DNA from: JBFJWU01 sp041623475 [NCBI: bacterium]
GTDB lineage: Bacteria > J088
Length of the DNA: 6,336 nt
Assembly (NCBI GenBank): GCA_041623475.1
Contig: JBFJWU010000203.1
Location: 1-6,336, forward strand
Direction: 5' to 3'
Below the pieces are notes generated by a model. The model made no database searches and had not been told where the DNA came from. It saw only the letters and a list, made by a program, of their open reading frames with translations. The position numbers were made by a program, and so were the translations under genes. Positions within the stretch are counted from its first letter, which is position 1, and every line of letters starts with the position of its first letter. Of this stretch, positions 1-6,304 are shown one piece after another.

Positions 1-605
1 GTTTCCCGATGGGCTTCCGCATTTTCAAGAATCTCGCTGGACCGTGATCGAATCAGCTCGACTTCCGCTGCAAGCTGGATGACGGTGTCCACGCGGTCCC
101 GGGAAACCCGAATGGCATCGGTCCCCGCCGGATGGGACGTGGTGCTGTCACCTGTATCCGGCCCCACTGCCAAACCGGCAATTGCTTCGGCAGGCCTTTC
201 CCCGTCGGAGGCTTCCGGCGAAACGGGCTCGTTTGGACCAGGGCCGGCTTGATTCGACGTAATCTCTGCGGCCGCATCCAATAACGGGAACAGTGCGTCC
301 TCGGTTATCGACGACTCGTCGTGAAAAACCTGCTCCAGTGTCTGGCAACCGCGACGAACCAGTTCTGAATACTGATCGAGGAGCTCGCGGTTGCTGCGAA
401 CCTCACCCAGGATTTCTTCCAGCGCGTGGGCGACATTGGTCAGCATCTGCAGGCCGACCATCTTGGAGTCCCCTTTTACAGAATGAACGACACGGAACAG
501 TTCATCGATGTCCCATGTTTCAGGCGCGAGATCAACAAGGTCATGAACAGCTTTGACACTGTCACCCGTTGACTCGCGAAATATCGCGAGTAGCTCGGGA
601 TCCAC
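1..605 (-). CDS. cheA: Chemotaxis histidine kinase CheA, N-terminal part (Hpt domain, linker, start of dimerization domain); runs off the left edge
   Basis: The frame stays open from a GTG at 605-603 to the window edge, giving 201 codons of a longer protein. Residues 1-110 form an Hpt (P1) domain: it opens MDPELLAIFREST, and the phosphorylatable histidine is His41 in LFRVVHSVKGDSKMVGL, followed by a second helix with AHALEEILGEVR. A Pro/Gly/Ala-rich linker covers about 112-164. IRVSRDRVDTVIQLAAEVEL (165-184) then matches the start of the CheA P3 dimerization domain (compare VRVxxERLDxLMNLVGEL). The short linker leaves no room for a P2 response-regulator-binding domain. The catalytic HATPase, the CheW-like P5 and any receiver domain would lie beyond the left edge. 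The GTG lies 5 nt after the MCP stop. No in-frame ATG occurs upstream and the Shine-Dalgarno is weak, so the exact start is moderately certain. The product should autophosphorylate on His41 under control of the MCP and CheW proteins. Confidence 0.92.
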   Translation of the reverse strand, partial: MDPELLAIFRESTGDSVKAVHDLVDLAPETWDIDELFRVVHSVKGDSKMVGLQMLTNVAHALEEILGEVRSNRELLDQYSELVRRGCQTLEQVFHDESSITEDALFPLLDAAAEITSNQAGPGPNEPVSPEASDGERPAEAIAGLAVGPDTGDSTTSHPAGTDAIRVSRDRVDTVIQLAAEVELIRSRSSEILENAEAHRE

Positions 606-610
606 CGGGA

Positions 611-2092
611 CTAGGCCGACTTTGTCCCTGTTAATATTTGGCGCAGGTCTGACCCAACCAGTTTGATGTGATTTGCCGATTCCTCAACTACTTGTGAGGC
701 ACCAACGTGTTCGCGGGACATCTTGTCAATGTTTGCAATTGCATCTGTGATTTGTTCGATGCCTTCCATCTGCTGTGCAGCCATTAATGCAATCTGCTGG
801 GCCGCATCCGAATTTTCCTCCAGTACAGTTACAACTTCGTTGAACTGTTTTGAAAAAGACTCAACCTGCTCATGACCTGTAGTTGACCGTTTGACGCCCT
901 GTTCCGTTGCCATCACGACATCCGACGACGCGTTCTGAATCTCGTCGACGAGCGATGCCACTTGGTCAGATGCGGACCGGGAACGTCCCGCCAATGTGCG
1001 GATTTCTGCAGCAACAACTGCAAAACCGCGCCCGGCGTCACCAGCCTTTGCTGCCTCGATCGAAGCGTTTACCGCCAGCAGGTTCGACTGATCGGCGATA
1101 TCGGATACCGTCTTGATAATGCCGCCGATCTGTGTGTTTTTTTCATTCAGGGCCAGCATCTTTGTGGCGATCTCGGCAACCTCAACTTTTGTATCCAGGA
1201 TCGCGCTGGCGACCTCGCTCAAATGCGACAAGGTCTTCTCAGCCCCGGCACGCCCGGTCTCAGCCGTGTCGCGGACTGCGTTGGCTCGCTCGGCGGTCAT
1301 CTGCGATGTCTTCTTGATCTCGCCTACGGTCGCGGATGTCTGGCTGATTGATGCTGCCGTATTGTTCAAAGAGGCCGATTGCTGGCTGACTGAACTGACA
1401 ATCGAATTGCCGATCGCTTCGGTGCTGTGGGTCGCTTCGGTAATTCGCCCGGCGACATCCCGGACGACGCTGAACGCACAGAAGAGGATCATCAGGATAA
1501 ACGCACCCGTGGTCAGGCTGAAGCGGAACAAGAATCCCGTCTGTGCCTTGCGCGAGTCAGAAATAGCATCCTGCAATTTGACACTTTGTTCCTGAATCAG
1601 CGATGCCAACAGAGATTTCGCCAGAGCAAGGTTGTCATTCATTGAATCCAGTTCGGCCAGCGGCACTTCATCCAGGTCACCGTCTATCAATGACCGGCCG
1701 ATCTGGATTGCTGACGAGTAATAGGCATCGAAAGCGCTCTCGATTTCGCCCACTGTGCCTTTCAGAATCTCGCTCCTGGACCGGATATCTTCGACACCGG
1801 CGAGGAACTGTTCAGCCTGCGTCTGGGCATCCAGCAGGGCATCCTCGTCATAGGCTTCGATCGCATTGCGAACATTGACCTGGATGGTCCGAAGCAGGCC
1901 ATCCAGGTCGTGGGTCCGATTGACCAAAGGCAGGAACTGATTCTCGATTTCTGCGGTCAGGCGTGCCGTTCGGTTCAGTGCCAGCTGGCTGAAGCCCCAC
2001 AGGATTCCGAATCCGGCCAGGGCAAGAATCGGAATCAATAATACCTTGGAGCGCAGGCCAAGCTGCGCCATCCATCTTTGCACGATATTCAT
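611..2092 (-). CDS. Transmembrane methyl-accepting chemotaxis protein lacking a recognisable HAMP domain
   Basis: This 493-residue inner-membrane receptor has TM1 at about 15-37, a mostly helical periplasmic domain at about 40-185 with no ligand-binding fold I can name, and TM2 at about 187-210. A cytoplasmic coiled-coil hairpin runs from about 225 to 487. The hairpin tip is diagnostic: [20 protein letters not shown] (332-351) followed by [18 protein letters not shown], the segment that contacts CheA and CheW. Candidate methylation or deamidation sites are the Gln pairs 237/238, 432/433 and 440/441. Only about 27 residues separate TM2 from the first such pair, against roughly 85 in E. coli Tsr, and no HAMP-like proline or DExG signature is seen. 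There is no C-terminal NWETF-type CheR tether. The ATG follows AAGGGAAAG at 2098-2106, inside the end of the yfiR-like gene whose stop is 2 nt upstream. The tight coupling suggests a functional pair with the YfiR-family protein. Confidence 0.95.
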   Translation of the reverse strand: MNIVQRWMAQLGLRSKVLLIPILALAGFGILWGFSQLALNRTARLTAEIENQFLPLVNRTHDLDGLLRTIQVNVRNAIEAYDEDALLDAQTQAEQFLAGVEDIRSRSEILKGTVGEIESAFDAYYSSAIQIGRSLIDGDLDEVPLAELDSMNDNLALAKSLLASLIQEQSVKLQDAISDSRKAQTGFLFRFSLTTGAFILMILFCAFSVVRDVAGRITEATHSTEAIGNSIVSSVSQQSASLNNTAASISQTSATVGEIKKTSQMTAERANAVRDTAETGRAGAEKTLSHLSEVASAILDTKVEVAEIATKMLALNEKNTQIGGIIKTVSDIADQSNLLAVNASIEAAKAGDAGRGFAVVAAEIRTLAGRSRSASDQVASLVDEIQNASSDVVMATEQGVKRSTTGHEQVESFSKQFNEVVTVLEENSDAAQQIALMAAQQMEGIEQITDAIANIDKMSREHVGASQVVEESANHIKLVGSDLRQILTGTKSA

Positions 2093-2094
2093 GA

Positions 2095-2739
2095 TTACTT
2101 TCCCTTGACTTTCGTGGCCAACCCATAAAACCGGCTGGAAAACTGGACGCCCTCCCTGTCGGCTGCCGTTTCATTGAGCAGGATTTTGGGGCGCCCGCTT
2201 TCAATTAATACACCCATCGTCATGCCTGACAGGACGATTCCCTTGCGGGCTCCAATCGACATTGCGCCCGACTGTGCAGCAACCGCGGAAACGGCCCGAA
2301 AATCGGTAGTCGACAACCCCGTACAAACGTACAGGGCGAACAATCCCTGCTCGGCGACGGCACGCTCCAGTTCGGTTGCACCATCAAACGGGACCCTGGC
2401 CGCACGAATCGACGGTTTTGTGTTTCCCGCGTGGGTATTCATCGCGTTGACGATGTCGACAGAACACGCATCCGACGCGGCTTTGCCCGGCTTATAGAGA
2501 ACGCCGACAATCAGATCAGATCGGCCTGCCGACAATTTGGTCTCCAACCGCAAAGCCGTCAACAGGATCTTGGCTTCAACTTCGGGGTCCAGGCTGGCCG
2601 CGTGCAATGGCGCGAATCCGGCTAACAATATTGCCAGCACCGACTGCAGCCCTAGAATACGCAGCCAATTGCCGGCAGTCGGTGGTCCCGACCGCCTGCA
2701 GCGCCATGTCTTGCCTGGGTTTTGGTTTACGTCTTGCAA
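2095..2739 (-). CDS. YfiR/DUF4154-family periplasmic regulatory protein
   Basis: This 214-residue secreted protein has a basic N-terminal stretch, a hydrophobic segment (about 26-46) and a likely signal-peptidase site near LHA-ASLD (47/48). The mature part follows the YfiR (DUF4154) pattern: an opening helix and strand ([25 protein letters not shown]); a middle strand [14 protein letters not shown]; and a C-terminal block [20 protein letters not shown] then [22 protein letters not shown] (168-208). In the family this block reads roughly GFxxxGGxIxFxxxxGRxxFxINxxAAxxAGLxxSxxLLxLA. Cys92 and Cys139 are the only mature cysteines and could form a disulfide. The start is a TTG, supported by AGGA at 2747-2750 seven nt upstream; no ATG is available before the signal segment. 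Characterised YfiR represses the diguanylate cyclase YfiN in the periplasm and is relieved by the outer-membrane lipoprotein YfiB. Here the neighbours are an outer-membrane barrel upstream (1 nt gap) and an MCP downstream (2 nt gap), so I infer that it controls the MCP. The family call is fairly secure; the partner is inference. Confidence 0.82.
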   Translation of the reverse strand: MQDVNQNPGKTWRCRRSGPPTAGNWLRILGLQSVLAILLAGFAPLHAASLDPEVEAKILLTALRLETKLSAGRSDLIVGVLYKPGKAASDACSVDIVNAMNTHAGNTKPSIRAARVPFDGATELERAVAEQGLFALYVCTGLSTTDFRAVSAVAAQSGAMSIGARKGIVLSGMTMGVLIESGRPKILLNETAADREGVQFSSRFYGLATKVKGK

Positions 2740-2740
2740 T

Positions 2741-3991
2741 TTAGAATCCTACTGCGGCCTGGATGATGAACCGGTCATCGTCGACATCTGTGCCGCCGTT
2801 TTGCGTATGGGCAAAGGATGATTTGACAATCAGGTTAACAACAGAATCCGGCAACGGATAATAGTTGATTCCAGCAGTCGCACGCCATTTGTCAGACGTT
2901 GCTGCAGCGTCCAGTTCGATCAGGTCAAATTGCAGGACGGGTTCAATCCAACTGTTGACACGGTACGCGCCCAGCACATAACCGCCGTGCTTCAACAGGT
3001 CGCCCGCGCTTGCCTGCTGGAATGCTGCGACATACTCGGTTTCCATCGTCCAGCCTTCATTTTCAAAACGAAAATCAGCGCCGACAATTGACAGGTTCTT
3101 CAGGCCGTCTTCAGTGTACTTCCCGGTATATCCAGACAGTCCAAAACCAACGTCAGCAATCTTCATTCCCAGTCGTCCACCGACGGCTTTATTGCCGTGG
3201 TTCTTGTCGCGATGGTTGTTCCGCATGCTGCGAATATCGCCGCCATCGTCAGTACCCGATGTGGCGGTGTCGTCGTCTTGTTCAAGGCCATTGACAACGT
3301 ACATCGCGTAATTCAATGTCTTCTCGTCTTCCAAATCATACTTCCCACGAACCTGGGCGCCAACTTCGGCCCAGGAAACAGGAACGATATTACGCAGGGC
3401 AAATGGACGGTCCGGCAGTTTGGAAATGAATTCCGGGTACAGGAATTCGTTGAAGCTTCCGAACGGGACCAGGAATTTCCCTACCCGGAAAACCAGTTGG
3501 TCTCCCTTGGCCTTGACATCAAACTGGCCAAACCGGACTTGAATTTCATCACCGCCATGCTCGTACTCCAGCTGCACTTCCGGAATGACGATGTCAGCGA
3601 TATTGGCACCGACAAAGACGTTGAAATAATGCAGGTCAAATGTATACGGTTTTTTCTGCTCGTAAATCGAATCGACAACTGCGTACCCGTGCACGTAGGG
3701 TTGCACATTGTATTTCTGTAAACGGTAACCGAAGGATCCGGTCTCGCCGGATGCAACTTTTGAATCCAATAGGCCCGCCAGGTCGTCCAATAGGTCATCC
3801 GCAGTATCAGTGTCGGCATCGGAATCGGGGTTCGCCGTCGATGTCATTTCAGAAGCCGATGTGGCGGCCGTTCCGTCAGCGGACATCTCGTGTCCGTCGG
3901 CCGAAACCGGACGGGGCCCTGCGACGGCGAACATCAGCACAATCGCGATCATCACGCTGTGCTGAAAGTAAATTAACTTGTCATTGACCAT
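2741..3991 (-). CDS. Outer-membrane beta-barrel protein, porin-like (distant OprO/OprP or similar type)
   Basis: This 416-residue exported protein has a signal peptide with a hydrophobic core at about 12-25 and likely cleavage near VSA-DG (31/32). An Ala/Ser/Thr/Asp-rich, strongly acidic segment (32-64) and a short amphipathic helix DDLLDDLAGLLDSKV (65-79) follow. The rest, from about 85, alternates beta-strand patterns and ends in a terminal Phe (AAVGF), the usual beta-barrel assembly signal. VGKFLVPFGSFNEFLYPEF (170-188) and NKAVGGRLGMK (267-277) resemble segments of porins related to the OprO/OprP group. An extracellular loop at 238-266 switches from Asp-rich to Arg/His/Asn-rich. Substrate specificity cannot be read from sequence. 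The ATG has the best ribosome site in the window (AAAGGAGG), 17 nt after the cheW2 stop, which suggests high expression. Finding a porin inside a chemosensory operon is unusual. It could be the transport or sensory outer-membrane partner of the YfiR-family protein encoded next. Confidence 0.85.
   Translation of the reverse strand: MVNDKLIYFQHSVMIAIVLMFAVAGPRPVSADGHEMSADGTAATSASEMTSTANPDSDADTDTADDLLDDLAGLLDSKVASGETGSFGYRLQKYNVQPYVHGYAVVDSIYEQKKPYTFDLHYFNVFVGANIADIVIPEVQLEYEHGGDEIQVRFGQFDVKAKGDQLVFRVGKFLVPFGSFNEFLYPEFISKLPDRPFALRNIVPVSWAEVGAQVRGKYDLEDEKTLNYAMYVVNGLEQDDDTATSGTDDGGDIRSMRNNHRDKNHGNKAVGGRLGMKIADVGFGLSGYTGKYTEDGLKNLSIVGADFRFENEGWTMETEYVAAFQQASAGDLLKHGGYVLGAYRVNSWIEPVLQFDLIELDAAATSDKWRATAGINYYPLPDSVVNLIVKSSFAHTQNGGTDVDDDRFIIQAAVGF
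2747..2750 (-). promoter_or_regulatory. Shine-Dalgarno site deciding the TTG start of the yfiR-like gene
   Basis: On the minus strand AGGA (in AGTAGGA) lies within the last codons of the porin gene, seven nt before TTG at 2739-2737. It supports the TTG start and couples translation of the yfiR-like gene to that of the porin. Confidence 0.6.
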
Positions 3992-3998
3992 TAGTTAG

Positions 3999-4006
3999 CC
4001 TCCTTT
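3999..4006 (-). promoter_or_regulatory. Strong Shine-Dalgarno site for the porin gene
   Basis: On the minus strand this reads AAAGGAGG, seven nt before the ATG at 3991-3989 and within the 17-nt gap after the cheW2 stop. It is the closest match to the anti-Shine-Dalgarno in the window. It fixes the porin start and suggests that the barrel is translated at a higher level than the soluble signalling proteins of the same transcript. Confidence 0.85.
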
Positions 4007-4008
4007 GG

Positions 4009-4545
4009 CTATCTTTGCTTTGTATATGAATGGTTTAGTAATAATTCCAGCGTTGCAGCCAGGTCGATGACCGCAAATCTGCGATCGCGGTCCACCAGCG
4101 GTGTTGCGATGTCGCCGACAAACTGTTCTGACGATTCATCCAGGTCAGCTGCGGACAGGATTAGTTCTTCACCCAGGCCATCGATCGCAAATCCCATCGA
4201 GCCAGCACTCGTTTTTGCGACCAGGATGCAGCATTCCTCGCCGGTGTTTGAATTGCCGGTGGCGGATATTGCGCACGAAACAGCGATCACCTGGCCACGA
4301 TAGTTCGCGACGTACATGCCCCGCTGACACCCCGGCGGCAGCGATTGCAGTTTGGCCTTGACGACTTCAATAATCTCATCCGACCGGATGACAAACGATT
4401 GGTCGCCAAATAGTACAGATTGATACAGTTCGCCTGACTGGGATTCAAGTTCTGTGACAAACGACTGGCCAGCAAGAATCCTTGCCCTGTCCTGAAGCAC
4501 TTGCTCATCGGTGTCGCTGGTAACACTCATTGTAGTTTCGGCCAC
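4009..4545 (-). CDS. cheW: CheW-like adaptor protein (second CheW of the operon, WspD-like position)
   Basis: This 178-residue cytoplasmic adaptor should link the MCP to CheA. An N-terminal extension (1-35) contains VLQDRARILAG, a short basic helix of a kind often seen ahead of CheW domains in such clusters. The CheW domain runs from about 38 to 172: YQSVLFGDQSFVIRSDEIIEVV (strand, strand, helix), a turn PGCQRGMYVANYRGQVIAVS that keeps the N-x-R-G arginine (Arg83), CCILVAKTSAGSMGFAIDGL, and the closing DRRFAVIDLAATLELL. The usual P-x-x-D after the NxRG turn is replaced by AVSC, so the domain is divergent. Two starts are possible: GTG at 4545-4543, six nt after the cheR stop, or ATG at 4530-4528 (residue 6). 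Neither has a good Shine-Dalgarno; I keep the longer one. Its place immediately after cheR(TPR) matches wspD. Confidence 0.87.
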   Translation of the reverse strand: MAETTMSVTSDTDEQVLQDRARILAGQSFVTELESQSGELYQSVLFGDQSFVIRSDEIIEVVKAKLQSLPPGCQRGMYVANYRGQVIAVSCAISATGNSNTGEECCILVAKTSAGSMGFAIDGLGEELILSAADLDESSEQFVGDIATPLVDRDRRFAVIDLAATLELLLNHSYTKQR

Positions 4546-4551
4546 CGGCAG

Positions 4552-5598
4552 TTACGTGCTTTCATTTATTTTGTTGACCAGGTCGATCCAGCGAACGTTG
4601 TCCGGGTCGTTCGGCGCCAGATACTGCGCGACTCTCAAAGACTCACGGGCCTGGTCGAAATTACCGATATTGATTTCGACAATGCCCTTTAACCTCGCCA
4701 GGCTCGGATCCGACTGCCAGTTTTCCAGACAGATTTTCTGGAACGCCTGGTCATATTGCCCGGAATCGGCCAACGCCCGAATCTCTGCCAATGCGTTCAC
4801 GCCTGTCCGCATACCGCGCGAATTTGTATTGATCGCCCCCGGACCAGTCGAATCGGCACCAATCCCGGCCGGCCCGTCGTCTTCCGATCCTGCTCGAGAT
4901 GCCATCGCAACGGCGCTTGCCATTGCGGGCTTCGAGGCGGCTGGCCTCGTCAACTCTGGCCCGGTACCAGGCAGCCCCTTGCGATACACTAGCCCATCCG
5001 ACAGGTACGACATCTCGAATCGTCCGGTTTGCAGGTGCTGTGCCTCTCCCGGACCCAGCATGATGTGTCCACCATCGACCAGATGATCGTCCAGGAGTTG
5101 AAAAACGGTCCTGCAAACTTCCGGTTGCCAGTACATTCCGACGTTGCGAAAAAAGATCACATCGAAAGGACCCTCTGCGCGTAAATCGGCGATGTTGGCG
5201 ACCTCAAAACGTGTCACATTCCGCAGTTCATCGACAGGCGACAAAGTCGAATCCTCGCCGACGAACCATTTGCTGTATCCCATCAATCCCCCTCTCAGGG
5301 ACCACCGGGAATACTGGGCACGAACCGCCGCGTCGATTCGCTCTGGTTCCAGGTCGACCCCCAAAACCTCGATCATGGACTGTACCTTGATGACCGATAA
5401 CAGGACGGCGCTGATCGACCACGCTTCCTCACCAGTCGAACATCCAGCGGACAATACACGAAATGGCTGGCTTCGGAACGTCCACTCAGACGCAATTGAT
5501 TCCAGTAACTTGAAATGGGACGGGTGTCTGAATAGATACGTCTCACAGGGGATCGGCGCCATTTCCCGCGTACGGTCATTTGCTGCGAGATTACTCAC
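4552..5598 (-). CDS. cheR: CheR-type MCP methyltransferase with C-terminal TPR repeats, lacking the N-terminal CheR domain
   Basis: The 348-residue product should use S-adenosylmethionine to methylate glutamates in the MCP signalling helices. The catalytic domain spans about 15-208: ETYLFRHPSHF (19-29, family ETxFFRxPxxF), the SAM-binding loop VLSAGCSTGEEAW (48-60), an acidic residue ending the next strand, Asp82 in GVDLEPERI, and FDVIFFRNVGMYW (145-157, family FDxIxCRNVLIYF). A low-complexity Ala/Gly/Ser linker (209-265) follows, then two TPR-like helical hairpins (about 268-296 and 299-331), as in WspC and FrzF. Only 18 residues precede ETYLFR, whereas classical CheR has a helical domain of roughly 60-80 residues there. 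The frame upstream of the GTG hits a TGA at 5641-5643, so no such domain is hidden. The GTG start overlaps the end of cheW1 by 8 nt, implying translational coupling. The function call is strong; activity without the N-domain is untested. Confidence 0.93.
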   Translation of the reverse strand: MSNLAANDRTREMAPIPCETYLFRHPSHFKLLESIASEWTFRSQPFRVLSAGCSTGEEAWSISAVLLSVIKVQSMIEVLGVDLEPERIDAAVRAQYSRWSLRGGLMGYSKWFVGEDSTLSPVDELRNVTRFEVANIADLRAEGPFDVIFFRNVGMYWQPEVCRTVFQLLDDHLVDGGHIMLGPGEAQHLQTGRFEMSYLSDGLVYRKGLPGTGPELTRPAASKPAMASAVAMASRAGSEDDGPAGIGADSTGPGAINTNSRGMRTGVNALAEIRALADSGQYDQAFQKICLENWQSDPSLARLKGIVEINIGNFDQARESLRVAQYLAPNDPDNVRWIDLVNKINEST

Positions 5599-6181
5599 GG
5601 GGCTGGGTATCCCTGCCGCCAGGCTCTTCAGGTTCCGAATTCAACACAGATTGAGCGGCGAGTACGTCTGGCGCCAACAGGTACACCGGATGGCCACTGC
5701 TGTCTGATACAGTCGATACCGGCATGATCTCCGGGCAGTCCGGATGTCCGGACTCAAATTTTTGGTTTTGAGTGAACACTACAATCTCACCGAAACTATC
5801 AACCAGTACACCTGTTCGGGGCGCCGAATCCAACAACACGTATGAATGGCTGGTAGTGATTCTGGTCTGGCCTGCACCACACCACTGGGCAATGTCTATG
5901 ATCGGGACGTGCCCGTCAGCCATCTGGATAGCACCGAGAATCCCTGTCCCGACGCCAGTGCTCTGCACTAATGAGCAGGCGGGAACGACCCTGGCTATGA
6001 CTGTGACGTCAATAGCGAAAGCAAGCGAGCCAGAACGGAAGACCTGGAACGTTCCTGCTCCGATTTCGCCAGAGTTGCTGGTCAATGTCGCCCGCAACCT
6101 GGCCGCGTCGGCTTCCAGTTGCCTCAGCGTCTGGCGAATTACGACTGCAGAATCACGGTTGTCGCTGATGGTTGTATTCAA
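5591..6181 (-). CDS. cheW: CheW-like adaptor protein (first CheW of the operon, WspB-like position)
   Basis: This 196-residue adaptor is the first gene after the promoter. An N-terminal helix (about 10-33, SAVVIRQTLRQLEADAARLR) precedes a CheW domain at about 43-176: FQVFRSGSLAFAIDVTVIARVV, GILGAIQMADGHVPIIDIAQW, SYVLLDSAPRTGVLVDSFGEIV and a closing strand near HPVYLLAPDVLAA. The GxI...GxxVPxxD turn is recognisable, but the arginine of the usual NLRG motif is missing (QMADG, 86-90), unlike the second CheW, which keeps it. The C-terminus is a charged tail (SEPEEPGGRDTQPRE). The start is a TTG at 6181-6179, chosen because AGGG at 6189-6192 lies seven nt upstream, no ATG occurs in frame before the domain, and the frame is closed by a TAA at 6227-6229. 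The stop lies inside the first codons of cheR. It should couple the MCP to CheA, possibly with a binding preference different from its partner. Confidence 0.85.
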   Translation of the reverse strand: MNTTISDNRDSAVVIRQTLRQLEADAARLRATLTSNSGEIGAGTFQVFRSGSLAFAIDVTVIARVVPACSLVQSTGVGTGILGAIQMADGHVPIIDIAQWCGAGQTRITTSHSYVLLDSAPRTGVLVDSFGEIVVFTQNQKFESGHPDCPEIMPVSTVSDSSGHPVYLLAPDVLAAQSVLNSEPEEPGGRDTQPRE

Positions 6182-6188
6182 GTATATG

Positions 6189-6192
6189 CCCT
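6189..6192 (-). promoter_or_regulatory. Shine-Dalgarno site deciding the TTG start of the first cheW
   Basis: On the minus strand AGGG precedes the TTG start codon by seven nt. No ATG or GTG is available in this frame between the upstream stop and the CheW domain, so this site is the main support for the rare start codon. Confidence 0.6.
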
Positions 6193-6239
6193 GTGCGCAC
6201 TGCCGAAATAATTGTTCTGGCGACTGTTAAAAGTTCATC

Positions 6240-6262
6240 CGACAATTACTGAGCAATTGTCG
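6240..6262. repeat. 8-bp inverted repeat overlapping the sigma-54 promoter and predicted start site
   Basis: CGACAATT (6240-6247) and AATTGTCG (6255-6262) are perfect complements separated by 7 nt. The repeat covers the promoter spacer, the -12 element and the predicted transcription start. It is AT-rich and not followed by a T-run on either strand, so it is unlikely to be a terminator. It could be an operator for a repressor that blocks the promoter, or part of it may arise by chance from the promoter motif. Confidence 0.45.
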
Positions 6263-6267
6263 TGCCA
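6252..6267 (-). promoter_or_regulatory. Sigma-54 (RpoN) -24/-12 promoter of the chemosensory operon
   Basis: The minus strand reads TGGCACGACAATTGCT, which agrees at every defined position with the sigma-54 consensus TGGCACG-N4-TTGC(A/T). The -24 GG is at 6266-6265 and the -12 GC at 6254-6253. Transcription should start near 6241, leaving a leader of about 60 nt before the TTG of the first cheW. Sigma-54 promoters need an ATP-dependent enhancer-binding activator, so the operon is predicted to be under strict activator control. I see no competing sigma-70 promoter of comparable quality. Confidence 0.85.
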
Positions 6268-6304
6268 CTTTCTCCCTAAGCAATTAGCCATTCGCCAACA
6301 GGCT

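Noticed and set aside
1113-1595. Plus-strand open frame of 160 codons inside the MCP gene
   Set aside because: It is antisense to a well-conserved MCP signalling domain, shows no recognisable motif, and is explained by codon bias of the real gene.
3197-3721. Plus-strand open frame of 174 codons inside the porin gene
   Set aside because: It is antisense to the barrel-coding frame and has no family features or ribosome site; a shadow frame.
2741-3991. Assignment of the barrel as a phosphate-specific OprP/OprO porin
   Set aside because: Only general resemblance is visible; I cannot identify the phosphate-binding arginine ladder, so only a porin-like call is made.
4511-5086. Plus-strand open frame of 191 codons opposite cheR and cheW2
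   Set aside because: The opposite frame carries clear CheR motifs and TPRs; this one has no plausible domain.
5591-5660. Frameshift that would restore a CheR N-terminal domain
   Set aside because: The upstream cheR frame closes after about 14 codons at a TGA, and the overlapping cheW1 frame encodes a full-length CheW with a plausible tail.
6240-6262. Inverted repeat as a rho-independent terminator
   Set aside because: The stem is AT-rich, no T-run follows on either strand, and it sits directly on a sigma-54 promoter upstream of the operon.
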